Below, piece after piece: positions 1-17,044 of a stretch of DNA of 64,000 nucleotides. Numbering within the stretch: position 1 is the first letter of the stretch; each line of letters starts with the position of its first letter. The stretch is from assembly GCA_005281725.1 (NCBI GenBank), contig SSBO01000002.1:1385266-1449265 (forward strand), in the 5' to 3' direction. The translations under genes were made by a program, and so were the position numbers. Source of the DNA: Wuchereria bancrofti (Eukaryota; Nematoda; Chromadorea; Rhabditida; Onchocercidae). Under the pieces are notes generated by a model, which searched no databases, was not told the origin of the DNA, and saw only the letters and a list, made by a program, of their open reading frames with translations.

Positions 1-51
1 TTATTTAATTGTTGTTTTTTTAACGTCATCTATTCAGATTTCAATTTTTAG

Positions 52-2673
52 GTTTTGCTGTTTTTGGATGCCCATGTTGAAGTGACGGAAGGGTGGTTGG
101 AGCCATTGTTGGATCGTGTATCAACTGATCGGAAACGTGTTGTGGCGCCAATTATCGATGTCATTTCGGATGAAAATTTTGAATATATAACTGCTTCTGA
201 TGTTACTTGGGGTGGCTTTAATTGGCATTTAAACTTCCGATGGTATCCAGTAAGTATCATTCTTTACGTTTTTGTATGTTTCTTTCCTACGACTGATAGA
301 GTGAATCAAAATCCCAAAAATTTCAGGAATTTTCAAAGTCATTCATATAATTTGGCCACACACTTATTTTACAGGTACCGATGCGAGAAATGGAAAGGCG
401 TAATCACGACCGTTCAGTTCCTCTTCAGTTAGTTTTTCATGTGATTTTCCTGTTTCGCTTTTCAGTTTTAAATGCAGAAAATATTTGTAGTCAAAGTTGT
501 TGTGATTTTATCAATTCTAACTTTAATTTATTCAGGACTCCGACAATTGCTGGTGGTTTGTTTGCTATTGATCGACAGTTTTTTTATGATATCGGCTCCT
601 ACGATGAGGGAATGGAAGTTTGGGGCGGTGAAAATCTGGAAATTTCATTTAGGGTAATTCCTATATTTAGTGAATTTTGACATTTCAGACTTTTTAGAGA
701 TATTTCAACCATTTCTGACTTTTTCAAGATCTCTTTTTTTTTTGTTTTTTTGTTTTCTGAAATGAATTAAATTATAGTATAGGAAGAATAATTGACTTCC
801 CGAATTCAATTCTAAAAGTGGTTTCTAGAAAAGTTTTTGTGAAATCACAGTACAGTTTGAGGGATGAAGTCTAAGTGCTGGTATTCTTTTTTCAGGTATG
901 GATGTGCGGCGGTAGTTTGGAGATTCATCCATGTTCTCGAGTCGGCCATGTGTTTCGAAAGCATACTCCGTATTCATTTCCCGGTGGCACAGCGAGAGTC
1001 ATACATCATAATACCGCTCGCACTGCTGAGGTTTGGATGGATGAATATAAAGACATATTTTATAGCATGGTGCCTGGTAGGTATTACTATGTTCTCTAAA
1101 GATTGTTGGATTAGCTAGGTTACCTTCTTAATGATCTAGATGGTCTGGTTATATGACCTTTGAAATCGCATTACTCAAATTGATATTCTAAACTAAAAAA
1201 GATTGCAAAATTGTCGTGTTAATTTTCCTCAATCATATTGTTTTTTTGTTTTTTTTTTCAAGTTTTCAAATAGAGTGATTGAATAACGCCTGTTTTCTTT
1301 TCGTTTTTCTTCTGTTTGTTTTTGTTCGCATCCACTGCAACTTTAAGGAAATTATTTCTGAAATATATTTGACTTTTGTCAGTTTATCATCTATCAATTT
1401 TAGCTGCCAGAAATGTCGATGTTGGTGATTTAACAGAAAGAAAAATTTTGCGCGAAAATTTGCAGTGTAAAAGTTTTCGGTGGTATTTGGAGACGATTTA
1501 TCCAGAATCACCAATTCCAATTGATTTTTTTAGTTTAGGACAAGTACTTTTTCTTGTGGATCTTTTTCTGCATAATTGTTCAGTTACGCAATACTTTCAC
1601 TTTACATTCATTGATTTCAGTAATGCCATTTTCTAATAAGAACTGGTTGAAAGGACATGTTTCTCATAGATATCATTTCTTAGTATCAGTATGTCGCTTA
1701 TCTATCATTATCACTAACATATATATTGTTATTCTCTTCGGAAATTGTCATAAAAAATAGAGAGATTTTGTTATAGGTGCAAAATATGGGAGTAATGGAA
1801 TGTCTGGATACAGCAGGTCGATCAGCCGGTGATTCTCCTGCAATGCTTCCGTGCCATGGCCAAGGTGGTAATCAGGTTTGCGAAAATTCATTTGGAAGAC
1901 AATGAATGAATAATTTTTTTACTTAACTCATGCTTGTTGTTTCTTAAACGTGTTAATAATTATGTTTCAGATGTTAGGTTCATATGTTAGATCTTAATAA
2001 TTAATTATGTGTACTTCAATACGAAGTGTGTGCTGTGAATTTCTTGAGGTCATTTGAAAAGTGGTTAACATTCGTTACAAAATAACGTAAATGTTAAAGA
2101 AATAGGAGTCGTATTTTGATAGTTTATGCGAATATAATAAAGCTGTAGCTTCTGACACTGGAAAAACTATTTATATCAACCTAATTATAATTTGTTGTAG
2201 TTATGGACTTACACTGGGAAAGGTGAAATCCGCTCTGATGAACTTTGCTTAGCTTTCACAACAAAAGGTGTTGGCATGGAGAAATGTATTGGCTCGGTAC
2301 CACTGTCGAAAATGATCTTTGATTATGAGAAGAAAGTGAGTAAAAAAAGTAATTCATAGGGTATTTAGTTTGTAAATTTTTGGTGAATTGCAACGTCATT
2401 GTGTAATAATTCTTAAAACTGTTAATAACTGTTTTAACTAATGTAAGAATTATCACAAGTAGGATTTTTAGAGGAACTTGCTATTGTTTCATTACTTACT
2501 TTGAGATCTTTTGACAGCAAGATTATTAAGAAGAATTTCAGACACTTGTACTAAAACATCGGGAAACAGGCCTGTGTTTGCAAGCAAATGAATCAGGATT
2601 ACAATTAAGCACGTGTTTACATATGGATATGATTCAGAAATGGAGGTTAGGAGGATATAGGATGCTGGATTGA
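52..2673 (+). CDS. Polypeptide N-acetylgalactosaminyltransferase (GT27), 3' part, 5' end outside window
   Basis: Golgi enzyme that transfers GalNAc from UDP-GalNAc to Ser/Thr to start mucin-type O-glycosylation. Eight exons join in phase: 52-249, 375-427, 536-653, 896-1076, 1404-1543, 1777-1875, 2201-2335, 2542-2673 (TGA), giving about 351 residues of the C-terminal part of a roughly 600-residue family. The first exon opens with LDAH, the Mn-binding DxH motif (67-75). Exon 3 has the Gal/GalNAc-T motif WGGENLE. Exon 4 has the conserved HVFRK and FPGGT stretches. Exons 6-8 form the ricin-type lectin domain (CLD, a QxW at QLW, CLHMD...QKW). The N-terminal cytosolic tail, membrane anchor and first half of the catalytic domain lie upstream. 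The MERRNHDRS and [12 protein letters not shown] segments resemble C. elegans GLY-5 rather than GLY-3 or GLY-4, but this paralogue choice is from memory. Family call is very secure. Confidence 0.93.
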
Positions 2674-3064
2674 TTATACAGCAACAGCAGTAATTGAAAT
2701 GGCAATACAGTGTTTCTCCCCGCTTGCTAAATTACGGAATGTTTGGAATATATTTTCTTGGTTTTGCTTTACAACATCACAATGATTTCTAATTTGTGAA
2801 TCACATTCTATTGTTATCATTTTCTGTAGCTTTATTTCTTCCTAATTTTAATAAGTGTTGCTAAAACAAGTTGTTCAATTATTTAATAATGATAATTGAT
2901 AGTTGTTTCCATTTTATCCAAAATTCAATTTGCAAAAAATTGGTTGAGAGCATAGCTATTGCTTGCTTGTTTTTTTGTATTTATTGTGCGATATTGACTT
3001 GTCAGGTTTTATTTATTTATATATTTGTTATAGAAACGAACACTTTCAATACTTGTGTTTATAG

Positions 3065-3153
3065 CGAAGTGTGAAACTATTGTGAGTCAATTGATCGATG
3101 AGGAAAAGTTGGCAGATAGCATGTTGGATAGCTTTGGTGATTATGTTTCTTAG
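3065..3153 (+). other. Orphan terminal-exon-like segment
   Basis: A TTTATAG acceptor at 3058-3064 is followed by an open frame (phase 1) ending in TAG at 3151-3153. It encodes an acidic, protein-like stretch beginning KCETIVSQLIDEEKLADS and ending GDYVS. No upstream exon with matching phase was found between the GalNAc-transferase stop and this point. It could be the last exon of a small unrecognised gene, an alternative 3' end, or chance. I do not recognise the product. Confidence 0.2.
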
Positions 3154-4180
3154 GGGACAACGTTTTATATCATGTTCTACAATTAATAACCAAAGAAAGT
3201 GTGAGCTTTTTATAGAAGCATACGATTACCGAATACTGCCGTCAGCTGTTAATATCGTAAGGCTAATACAGCAATAACAGTACCACAAAAGATTTGCATT
3301 TTGATATAATCAAACTGCAAAAATGACAAATGAAAGTTGGAAAATCAATTGCCTTTCTGACATAATTTCATTAAATGTTGTTAAATATGTCTAGTTATGA
3401 GAATTTAATGATTATTTTAATATTTTTAAACGATTGCTAAATGGTTTCTTTCAATGAAATATATTCGAATAATGGTTGTGGTATTTCTTTTTTGTTTTAT
3501 TTCTAAATTTGTTGATTGATTGTGCTGTATTGATTCAAAGATGGTAATTAGCTACCGAATCCGTTGATATTGTGATATTTTATTCACTTCTTTGTTTTTT
3601 TTCAAATCACTTTTTTCTTATTCATATCATATTCATTCGAATTTATGTTGATTAAATGCTTATAGAGTTTCAATTATCCTTCTTAGAGGCAAAATAGATT
3701 TCCTTACATTTTTTGCATTACTTTTCCTTTTGTATTTTAGAAATTTTTTCGAGATTTTTTGGCATTAGAACTTGAACGAATTCCAACTTTCTTAAAGATA
3801 AATTAACAACCAAGAACATTTAGCACTGATAGGCATAAATAAACATGAATTTAAAATTCCCAGTGAAAACCAAACCGTCCAAACAATTTGTTGATTGTAC
3901 ATGAGAAATTATTCCAATGAAATAAGTGGTAATCAGATCATTTCCGTCTGATAACTTTCCCTTATATTTTTCTGACTGGCCTGTCCTTCCTTTTCTCACA
4001 GTGATTGTTTTTGTTGTTTAATCTAAGTTTTTTTTTTTTTCTGAAACATCAACATATGTTTGGAGGACTCTGACATAAGTAGTTGGTTTTTAATTTTTAC
4101 ACTCTTAGACGCAGGCTGCTGATTGCCTAAATTAAATTCAACATTGTTTGCATTAAAATGCGTATGTGTTAATTGGCCGA

Positions 4181-4546
4181 TAGATATGCTTTGTCAACTG
4201 TCAACTGATTGCTGCTTCCATCATTGGTCGTCTTTTTTGCATTAATAAAGAACAAATATGCGGAGAAATGAGTAAAGCCTAAGACAGCTAACCTCTCAAG
4301 AAGCCATCCTATCGAGAAGTTTAACTTTCATATGAACAGTTACTTGCAAATGGCTGTGGCTCACTGGTGGAATTTGGTATTGATCGAATTAATATTAATG
4401 ATTGAAATCCAAAATTAAAAGTCATAAATTGCGGAATTCGAAGAGATTGTTTTAATGATTAGTGCATTTAATGATTCATTAGTAAGAATTATTTGTGAGA
4501 ATATTTCGAGATAAAAATTTCATTCAGTTTCTTGTTGAATTCAGAA
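4181..4546 (+). repeat. 366-bp inverted duplication, copy A
   Basis: Its reverse complement matches 29762-30127 over 366 bases with no mismatch or indel that I could find by eye. Copy A is embedded in ordinary intergenic sequence. Just past its right edge a 16-base motif ending GAATTCAG is repeated once. Beyond the left edge a weak similarity appears to persist (the GCATTAAA region at about 4149). No ORF, terminal inverted repeat or target-site duplication is evident. Confidence 0.9.
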
Positions 4547-7500
4547 TTTCTTGTTGAATTCAGAAAATTTGTAAAAGGAATATTGCCGTCTAGAGTTCAA
4601 GTTGTCTATCGCGGATACATTGTATAATTGACCACTATTAGCGTTCTGCGGTCATTTACAGTTGACCAATCGGTCACTTGCTGCAAATTGTGCTTGCTTC
4701 GTTTAAAATTCAATCAAAAATTATGTGTTTAATTCAATCAGCTCAGATAAAGTTGCAAAACTCAGTATAAGCTTAATTTTCCTTCATGGCCTAAGATCCA
4801 GAAGCTTGATCCTTTCCAGTTCAAATTATTCAGTCAGTCAGTCATAAAAGTCCTTTAAAAGCAACCAATTGTTCAGAATCGTTGAATTATAGAATAAGAA
4901 TGAAAAAGAAAAAAGGAACGATAAGTCAAATTTTAAAAAGGCATAAAAAGTGAGAGAAGAGCTGACATTTAAATTATGAATTTTGAAACTATACAAAAGA
5001 GCGAATTTAAAACTAAAATTATAATACTAAGCACATTTGCTTGTTGCTGAGGTAATCTTGGTTACCACTGCTGGTACAGTACACCTCGCTGTTGCCTTTG
5101 GATTGAGAATACGGTAGTAAGGAAACTCGATAATTCAATCAGCAATTTTCGATAGTTATAATTAACCGTTTCCTTTTCAGTTCCAATCAGTAACTTTTCC
5201 AAAAGGTACCTCTTCAACTTTCAATTTTAATCTTTTCTCAGTAAATTTGAATGTGGCTAATGACTATTCATTGCAAGTCAACCAATTCAACGATTTCTCT
5301 TCGACTCTTTGAAGTATAGAAAGTGAAATGTTTCTTTCAAACATATTTTGAGCATTTCACTTATATCATAAAACTTAGTAATTTATAATGGTAGCCATAG
5401 TTAATGCTAAGTATGAGTATCTGGCACACTGCCACCTGCTGCAATTAAATAAAAGCAATGACCAATAAGGCTAAAAATAACGAAATCAAGAATTTTAATT
5501 TGGGCTGCACAATATAGATAATTTTTGAGAAAAAGATGTCAGTCTGTTTGGTGAAAGCGATGTTGACGAAAAGAAGGTGACAAAAAGTACAATAAAGAAG
5601 CAGAAAGTTTGCGAATTATTCGGCTTCATTCTGCAAAGGAAAGCAGATCGACAGAAAGATTGGGTACTGTATTATGAGTAGAATTTTTCGAATGAATTTA
5701 TGTATTCGAAAATGATAGGTATAGACTTAACAATTATTTCTTACTGACAATTTTCAAGCTCTCTTACTTCTAGTCAATTATTTTAAGTTAAAGTATCACA
5801 ATTTCGAAGTGTTAGCAATTTTACTAACAATGTATCATTTCTGATAGCCTGCTTAATTATTAAACAACGTTTCATGGTGTAATTTTTAAAATTTATTTTG
5901 AGAATAATTGCAAACAGAAGCTAAGCATGACAAAACTGAGTGAAAAGACATATTTTACATACTGAAGGAATAATGAACACAAATAATTGGACAAATTATG
6001 AAAAAGAGACAAATTGAGGAATCGTACTGCTTTAAAAAATCTTTAAATTGCTAAAATTTAGTTAACTTTCAGTTAAATTAGTTAACAAAATTTTAATGTG
6101 AGTCTGAATGTCATATTTCCTTATGGAAATGATATTTTAACAGCTTTGTAGAGTTTAAATTTCAAACAATGAAATGAAAATAAGAAACAAATGTAATCTC
6201 TCACTGTCCATTTCTTTGCAAATTGCACAGCAAAAAGGTGTATAAATGAAAGCAACCATTAGGGAATTTTCGAATTGCATGCATAAATATTTTGAAAGAA
6301 AAAGTCGGCAATTCAGAATATTCGGCGAAGATTTCTATGATGATCGAAAGATCGACAAATGAACTGAGAATTGCAAGTATTAAACCTAAATAATCACTGA
6401 AAGCTACAGGAATGTTGAAATAATACAAATCATTCAAAATAGTGTCCAATTAATTGAAAATTAAAAATTGGAATTTTGGAAATAGAAATGGGATGATATG
6501 ATAGAGAATCCATCCCTTAATGTGAAAAAAAATTGGAGAATAATACATAAACATTACACAAAGTAAGGAAATGATCGAAAAATTTTTGAATCAAACAATC
6601 CAATAAAATATTTCGATTATTTAATTTCTTCGTGAAGATTGCATATCCAGTGAGTCAGTCAACTGCAGCAAACAACGAACGATTGGAAACGAATTCAGAT
6701 CCCAAGCGAACAAAATTATTATTGTACAACGAAGCCATCGGTTCTAAATTTGATAGCAAAGAATAAGAGTAATTGGCAAATTTGATTTCAAAAACATAGA
6801 TTGGTTACTGTAACGGGTTACTGTAATAAAGTAGAATGTGAAGTTAGAGGAGGGACAGGAAGGGGTCAACATGTTGACTTGAATAACAGAAAAGACAGTA
6901 GTTGTTCGGTTTGTAGGAAGGATGACTGGTCTCCAATACATTGTCGTAATGTTGCAATCATTTTACGGGCTGTAGAATAATGCTTGTCGAATTTTCGAGA
7001 CGAACCTTCAACTCCTAATCTTGTTCCTTTCCTTTTTCAGTATGAGTATTAAAAGTTTTGCATCACAACGTGACGACGTGCATGCTGGCGCTAATGGGCG
7101 CTAAATTGTAAATACTGAGAATTTTGAATGCTCGTGTTGATAAAGTGTGATAAGCTGCTGCTATTGGATCAGATTTTTTCTTTTGGTTATGGGATGGCTT
7201 TCCTTTCTTTTCATTCACTAACAAAATGTTTATTTGGAGTGCAAGACGTACACTTTTTAATTTCAGATCACTAAATTTCACTTAATGTAATGCTCTTACT
7301 GACATTCCAAAAAGTTGATTTTCGCAAAATTTCGCATTACATAATGAATGATGACATACTGCCAGTTGAGAAGAAAAGATCCACTTATATTATTGTATTA
7401 AACGATTATCGATTCGCAATTGTTTTTCAGTTTGAAATAATTTTAAATCTGATATGGTTTTATAACAGAACAACCTAACCAGCTTTGCTTATCTTCTCCA

Positions 7501-9312
7501 GAATCTCGAAATTTGGTTAGGCTTTTACTTTCTGCTTTTCTAGGTCTTTGAAATAGAAATTCTACTGAAATGTTATGTGAAGAGATTAATTATTCCGGCA
7601 GGATAATATGTGATAAAGTTGCATCAATTGAACTAGTTCATATCATCTAAGAGACTTCTAGTCACATAAGGTTTCATGGTTCTCTTTTTTTTAAAAAAAA
7701 AAGTTTGAATTTTCCCCGTTTAAGACTGAGTTCGCATGGAATAACTTTCTTTGTGAAACTATTTAAAAGAATAAAATATTGAAAATGAAACAAATTTTGC
7801 AGAAACGACAGAATTTGTTAGTTACGAAGATGTTATTAACTGCTTTGTATTCTGATTGACAAATGAATTCTGATCAATTAATAATGCCAATAGCACTGTT
7901 TGATGTTCGCAATTGCATAAATGTTTCATCGAAATAAGTTGAATTTCATAAGTGGGACACCTGTACGTCATATTCGGCGCCAACAACTGGCTTGAGAATT
8001 GTTGCAGTATCATCAACGTAAATAAAAAAACCCAAAAAAAGTCTTTACCGGAAAAATCACCTGTACCAAAACGATATCCACTAAATTTGCAACGATCATC
8101 TGTAAATCAGTGATAAGAGATTTCTTGATAAGCACTGAATTTTAATTTGCAGGATATTTTAAATCTCCTTATTGGCTGAGAAATTGGCATATTAAACTTT
8201 GTCATCTTTAACTATCCATTTTGCTTAAATACTTTACAATTGATTTAGCGCTATGCTTTCAATACAAAATACCTTAGCAGGCTATTAATGTCTTTTGCAT
8301 AGGTAAACTTAATTGTTATAAAAAAAAAATCTATTCTTTTCATAAAACGATCTACATGGTACTTGATCACAATTTGATGTATTTCATCATGGCACTCTCA
8401 CATTATTCGAAAACACAACTACATTCAAAGGTAGAAGTAGCATCAGCGTCAGGTAAGCATTATATCCTCACGTGTGTCGCGTTTTCAATTTTGTTGTAGA
8501 GAATTTAGAGGAAAGTGTCGCTTGTTGTGCTATCATCTTCCATTATTTAAATCACGACGAGAATCAAGTTTATTGATTAAAACAATATCTGAAATAAGTA
8601 GTTATAAGTAAATATAAAATTGGAAAAAATCGAAAATTGCTAAAATTTTGTGAAAACAAGTTAATGAAGTTAATATTTAAAAAAGAATAACAAAGAAATT
8701 TATACTTCTCTGATTTGAAAATGAGGTAGAAAGAAATTGTTTGGAGGTAAAATTCCTAAATATTATAGCATACTTTTTCCAAAACTGTGGAAATTATTGA
8801 GTGCTCAGCGATATAAACCTTCGTTATCTGATATAAACCTTGTCAGTGTATCACAACCTCAATAATTGCACCAAATGATAGATTTAACATCGTTCCATCT
8901 ATGTGCAACAACTGATTTTGAAGATAAATTTGGTCTGTGCTTGATTAATCGTCAATTTTAAGCGGTGAATTTTGGAATGACTTAAATTTAAAGTACTTAC
9001 ATCCTTTGTCAATGAGCCTAGACCGGAAACAATTCATGCATTAAGATAAGTGGGTCAGGTAGGACAAATCTCTCCTTAAGTTCCCATCCCTAAAGATGCA
9101 TATCGACGATTAAATGATTTTCATATTACTTCTCTCCAGTAATCGCTCTTCAAACCGTTCGCTTTTCATATAAAATGAAAGGTTCTGGATGTAATTCCTA
9201 TTTGAAATAGTACGATACTGATATACATTGTGTTTATATCCCTTCTCATCTTTTACTGATATTGACCTGACCTTATATTTTCCATTTATTCCTTCAAACT
9301 TTAACTGCTCAC

Positions 9313-9389
9313 CTTTTCAGAATCAAATGGCAACATGTTGACATTAGGAAACGATATATTTGGCACCGCATCAGAGATCATAGCTCTAT
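9313..9389. other. Cryptic exon-like segment with splice signals on both strands
   Basis: On the plus strand 9321-9389 is bounded by a CTTTTCAG acceptor and a GTAAGT donor. On the minus strand 9385-9313 is bounded by a TTACATAG acceptor and a GTGAGC donor, and its 73 bases continue the open phase left by the trehalase exon at 9515. The minus-strand translation does not resemble trehalase downstream of its NGGR region. No neighbouring exon was found on either strand, so no gene is called. Confidence 0.2.
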
Positions 9390-9514
9390 GTAAGTTTCAT
9401 TATCAACACACCAGTCGATCGTTCCCATGAGAATTGAGGAAAAAAATCGGTTTAAAAGTCTCCGAGAAGTTATTTCACTTATTAATAAATCCTGAATCCA
9501 CTGATCATATTTAC

Positions 9515-11450
9515 CTGTTTTGAACCCAAAATTCATATTCTTTCACAAGATGGTTGAAATTTTCTTTTATGAATTCAATATCTCCCGTGGCTTCGTAATA
9601 TTCGTACATCATTGGGGCAAGAAATGGCGGTTGTGAACGTCTCAAATAATAGATGCGTCCGCCATTCGGTACAAATCCAAACCTAAAAGGAAAAACTATT
9701 CTGAAAATGCACAATAACTTGATAAATTGACTGAAGCCATTCCGGGACTAATATTCAGTAAATTATTCCGGATAACAGGAAAGGAAAAATCGCAGGGAAC
9801 AACAATCGTTGAAGACAGTGAGAATTGTGATTCTTTCTCCAATAAATGCTACACTCTACCACAAATTACTTCAATCTACTACAAAAAATAATCTCCGACA
9901 AAATTTCTCTGAAAGGTCACACACAAACAGTTTCTAAAAAATCACATTAAACCATTTCTTTTCATTCGCTTACTGAGAGATCTATCACAGTTTGCTTTTA
10001 ACCTAAGCTATTTTTTATATGTTGACAATCCTGTTTTTCCGATATCTATTTCAGATCAGAAATTACTATTATAGTTGTTGTTACTATTGCTATTATTATT
10101 AATTAGCTTTGTATTTATTTGGTGGAGAAATAAATGTTTGGAACATAGGTCATTATTAATTTGTTAATTTGAAGTGACAAAAACTCATTTTTTGACACAA
10201 TGGATGAAGTTCTTCAGCATATTCTTGACCATTACGAGTAGGTCACTCACGATTAGACCTTTCACAATCCAATATGCGTCCCAATAATAAAATTCCCTGA
10301 ATCGACCACCTGGGACGATGAATGGATGGGGCACTTCGATCAGGGAATTCTGTTTAGGATTCTCGATTCTAGTCATCTTGAAATATATGAATTGATCTTT
10401 CACCTTTGGTTTTGTGAAAGTTTGACTCCAAATAACTTAACTGGTCCTTTAAATAATGTTTTGTTTCTTACTTGTCTGCATAAATCTTTCCATCTTTGAT
10501 TCAAAAATAGTGCAAAACGTTTCAGGTTTTCATCCTTTATCCGAGCAATTTTCGGTGGTAATTCCTTCCATTCCGGAATAACGCAATCTTTCAATTCCGT
10601 TCCTGGCTCACCAAAAAAACGATCTCGAAAATTTATAAGCTTCTGCGCACTAATATTTGCTACCTTTGTCTTTCCGAATTCCTTTTCAAATTCTTGTAAA
10701 ACCACGTCTAAAACACGTGAAGTGCGCATAATCATCATTATTTACATGTAGAGTTGCCATCTTCGGCAAAAATATGGAAGTGATGCCACTTGTTACGAAG
10801 ATCTGATGAATACATTCTTTCCGTATTTTACAAGGAGTTCGCTCTTTTTTCTGATTTAAAATACCATATAATGAATAAATTCTTGAAAAAAGTGTCTCTG
10901 AAACTTTGCTTCTACCGGGATCGGCTTTCAACGGTCTGTCAACGAATGTTTTTGAATCCATTTCCACCTGATGCAAATTCATTGCTGTGAGTATAGGACC
11001 ACTGCAGTATATATTCCTGCAATTTGAGAAGGAAATTGTATTTAACTTGGCACTTGGACAGTTTTTGCAATTAGCACTAGGCCAGCACCAACTTTTTAAC
11101 TGAAGCCGACACATTCTTTGGAATGTTAGAAAGATTCTGGAATCTAAGAGTGGTTGAAGATAAGTTGAATTGAGTGAAAATCTGCACAGTAGCAGAATGC
11201 AATCTAATCATTTTCTGATTAAATTATTTGGCAAATCTGTTTATCATCTTTGATTGGCTAACAATCCTATCACAAACCAATTTGCAATTTTATCGGTTTC
11301 GTCGCACACTTCCATGTTTTTCTGTTTTGTGCTCTCGATATCTGCTATCACCTTATCGAGTTCTAGAATAGATGGTTGTGATAAGAAGACGGATCTTATC
11401 AACGTAACCATTATAAATAGAAGCTGAATGCAAATTATGTGGTGCCGCAT
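9515..11450 (-). pseudogene. Trehalase (GH37) 5' half, probable truncated pseudogene
   Basis: Trehalase hydrolyses trehalose to glucose. Five minus-strand exons are recognisable: 11450-11278 (signal-peptide-like start MRHHIICIQLLFIMV), 11016-10916 (IYCSGPIL, KTFVDRPL), 10707-10472, 10403-10189 (GH37 signature PGGRFREFYYWDAYW) and 9682-9515 (NGGRIYYLRRSQPP). Phases 2, 1, 0, 2, 2 all agree. Together they make about 297 residues of a family that normally runs 550-600. Two defects stand out. At the end of exon 4 the donor needed to keep the frame reads ATGAGT instead of GTGAGT, so without splicing the frame stops at TGA (10187-10185). No exon for the C-terminal half, with the QWD signature and the catalytic Asp and Glu, is found before the next gene. 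A base error plus distant exons could mimic this, but a decayed gene is the simpler reading. Confidence 0.8.
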
Positions 11451-12268
11451 TCTGAAATATTGATTTGTGAGATTTCAACAGGAAATCTATTCGTTAATGG
11501 CTTCAACTTTAAATCTTGTGGATGACCGATGACCATCGGTCAGCTTCCAGCACTAAATTTATGTTTATTTTCCATTTCTATCATCCACTGGATTACATCC
11601 TTCCATGAATTTGCGTTTGTCTGATGTTTGTTGCTGATGAAAAATTTTGTTTAGGATGTAGAGGAGACAGGAAGGTGAAAAACTAATTAAAGAGCTAAAA
11701 TTCTGAGTTTAATTAACTAATTATATCAAAATCCAAGCGTATAGAACCTTTATGTTGTCTGATATCAATGTCTGATGTAATTGTATTTAATAGAGAGACA
11801 AGACAACCTGAAATCACCTGCACAACCACTCACAAACTGCAGCACGCAAAGGACTGTTCGCTTCCCAAACACTCAAACATTTTTATATTAACAAATTTTA
11901 ATTAGCTCTTTATTATTCTGAAATTTGCATAGACTGCAATAAATCCCATCTTTTTATTTACCGATTGTTTTTATATTATTTGAAGGAAGTTATGGAATTA
12001 ACGAGCTGAAAACTTTGCAAACTTTTGTTCTCGATATGGTCTTTAATAGAGAAATATTTGTGTTAGAATATAATGAGTTCGATATGATAAAAGAAAAAGG
12101 GAAATCTTGAAAATACGTAATCGATGTGACTGGTTCAGTGATAAGAGATATCATTGAAAGTTCTACGCACACAGTTCATTGGCTGATATGTTGACTTTAG
12201 AGAGTGGTTGCTTGCAGGTGGGTTTTAATTAGTGATAACTTTCAGGATGAAAGGATCAGTTATCATTT
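11451..12268. promoter_or_regulatory. Divergent upstream region of trehalase remnant and acyl-CoA synthetase
   Basis: About 0.8 kb of AT-rich sequence separates the trehalase start (minus) from the acyl-CoA synthetase start (plus). A TTTCAG acceptor at 12240-12245 lies 23 bases before the synthetase ATG and could accept a spliced leader or an upstream noncoding exon. No other motif is recognised. Confidence 0.4.

Positions 12269-17044
<4,776 letters not shown>

Larger units (their letters stand above)
2674..9514. other. Long intergenic stretch, no convincing gene
   Basis: About 6.8 kb, strongly AT-rich, between the GalNAc-transferase and the trehalase remnant. No open frame longer than about 80 codons shows a recognisable domain. 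It holds one copy of the 366-bp inverted duplication (4181-4546), an orphan exon-like segment at 3065-3153, a segment spliceable on both strands at 9313-9389, and a short direct repeat near 8811-8845 (two copies of a GATATAAACCTT core). Confidence 0.6.

Noticed and set aside
6201..6449. 82-codon minus-strand hydrophobic open frame
   Set aside because: Isolated in AT-rich intergenic DNA, no neighbouring exons or recognisable family; hydrophobic bias is expected from AT-rich sequence.
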